A DNA stretch of 12,321 nt, from positions 1,730,838 to 1,743,158 of the forward strand of contig CP070644.1 of NCBI GenBank assembly GCA_020354155.1, in the 5' to 3' direction. Shown here one piece after another: positions 11,745 through 12,321 of this stretch (positions are counted from its first letter, which is position 1; each line of letters opens with the position of its first letter). Made by a program: the position numbers and the translations under genes. A model generated the notes under the pieces. It saw nothing but the letters and a program-made list of their open reading frames with translations, ran no database searches and had not been told where the DNA came from. The stretch comes from Nitrospiraceae bacterium (lineage in GTDB: Bacteria; Nitrospirota; Thermodesulfovibrionia; UBA6902).

Positions 11745-12321
11745 ATGGTTCTTGATGATACAATCGCTGCAATCTCAACTCCTGCAGGACAGGGGGGGAT
11801 AGGTATAGTGCGTATCAGCGGTGAGGAGGCAATAGGCATTGCAGACAGGGTCTTCCGTTCTCCCTTCGGGAAAAAACTTTCACAGTCACCTACACACCGA
11901 ATCCTCTACGGACATGTAATCAACGGGCATCGGGAGGATACCATCGACGAAGTGCTCGTCTCTGTGATGAAGGCGCCCCATACCTACACAAAAGAAGATG
12001 TGGTAGAAATAAACTGTCACGGTGGTGCAGTGCCTGTCAGAAGTGTGCTGGAAGCAGTCCTGAAGCAGGGGGCCCGGCTTGCAGAGCCCGGAGAGTTCAC
12101 CCGAAGAGCATTCCTGAACGGCCGAATCGATCTTGCCCAGGCAGAGGCTGTTCTTGATGTTATAAACGCGCTTACTGTCCAGAGCCAGAAATCCTCCCTG
12201 GCGCAGCTGAGGGGCAGTCTCTCTGAAAAGATTGAGACGATACGGGATGAGACTGCCGAACTGACGGCCTTTGTTGAAGCTCACATAGATTTCCCTGACG
12301 AAGAGATACAGTCCATTGATA
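11745..12321 (+). CDS. mnmE: tRNA modification GTPase MnmE, N-terminal part
   Basis: MnmE with MnmG installs the carboxymethylaminomethyl group (or related groups) on the wobble uridine of several tRNAs. The window ends after 192 codons, so only the N-terminal tetrahydrofolate-binding domain and the beginning of the helical domain are present; the GTPase domain lies beyond. The start MVLDDTIAAISTPAGQGGIG, the VRISG that follows (residues 22-26), APHTYTKEDVVEINCHGG, EPGEFTRRAFLNGRIDLAQA and AHIDFPDEEI are diagnostic. The ATG at 11745 is the only start that preserves the conserved DTIAA N terminus. No clear Shine-Dalgarno sequence precedes it. It follows yidC by about 100 bases, in the conserved yidC-mnmE order. 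Confidence 0.97.
   Translation, partial: MVLDDTIAAISTPAGQGGIGIVRISGEEAIGIADRVFRSPFGKKLSQSPTHRILYGHVINGHREDTIDEVLVSVMKAPHTYTKEDVVEINCHGGAVPVRSVLEAVLKQGARLAEPGEFTRRAFLNGRIDLAQAEAVLDVINALTVQSQKSSLAQLRGSLSEKIETIRDETAELTAFVEAHIDFPDEEIQSID

Overview
The window is a compact, all plus-strand stretch of bacterial chromosome carrying housekeeping genes. The organism is a diderm: YidC has the large periplasmic P1 domain and there is a secreted SpoIID/LytB-domain protein. The order ruvA-ruvB-queH-DUF2905-spoIID-queA, then phoH-pgpH-ybeY-dgkA, then rpmH-yidD-yidC-mnmE, together with QueH-type queuosine chemistry and many short palindromic intergenic repeats, suggests a Nitrospirota or Desulfobacterota/deltaproteobacterial-type genome. 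This placement is inference from gene order and style; no phylogenetic marker was compared.

Region 1 (1-3455): the end of ruvA, complete ruvB (Holliday junction branch migration), queH (last step of queuosine synthesis), a small DUF2905 membrane protein, and a secreted SpoIID/LytB-domain protein whose start overlaps the DUF2905 stop. Two related inverted-repeat elements sit directly in front of ruvB and queH. Region 2 (3456-5200): a 410-base gap with a probable terminator and palindromic repeats, then queA, then a 300-base repeat-bearing gap. QueA makes epoxyqueuosine-tRNA and QueH reduces it, so both ends of the tRNA part of the pathway are close together.

Region 3 (about 5201-8781): a tightly overlapping operon of phoH, a short PgpH/YqfF-like membrane HD phosphohydrolase (predicted c-di-AMP phosphodiesterase), ybeY (rRNA maturation endonuclease) and a fusion of a DgkA/undecaprenol kinase-type domain with a PAP2 phosphatase. 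The same cluster order is known from Firmicutes. phoH homology extends upstream of the first canonical start codon, which points to a non-canonical start. Region 4 (8782-9431): a repeat and an unrecognised four-helix membrane protein.

Region 5 (9432-12321): rpmH with a good sigma-70-like promoter, yidD, yidC and the first 192 codons of mnmE. The usual rnpA gene between rpmH and yidD is absent, as is jag between yidC and mnmE. I found no mobile element genes, CRISPR array, tRNA or rRNA, and no clear new defence or metabolic system. The observations most worth checking are the missing rnpA, the phoH start, the kinase-phosphatase fusion and the intergenic repeat families.
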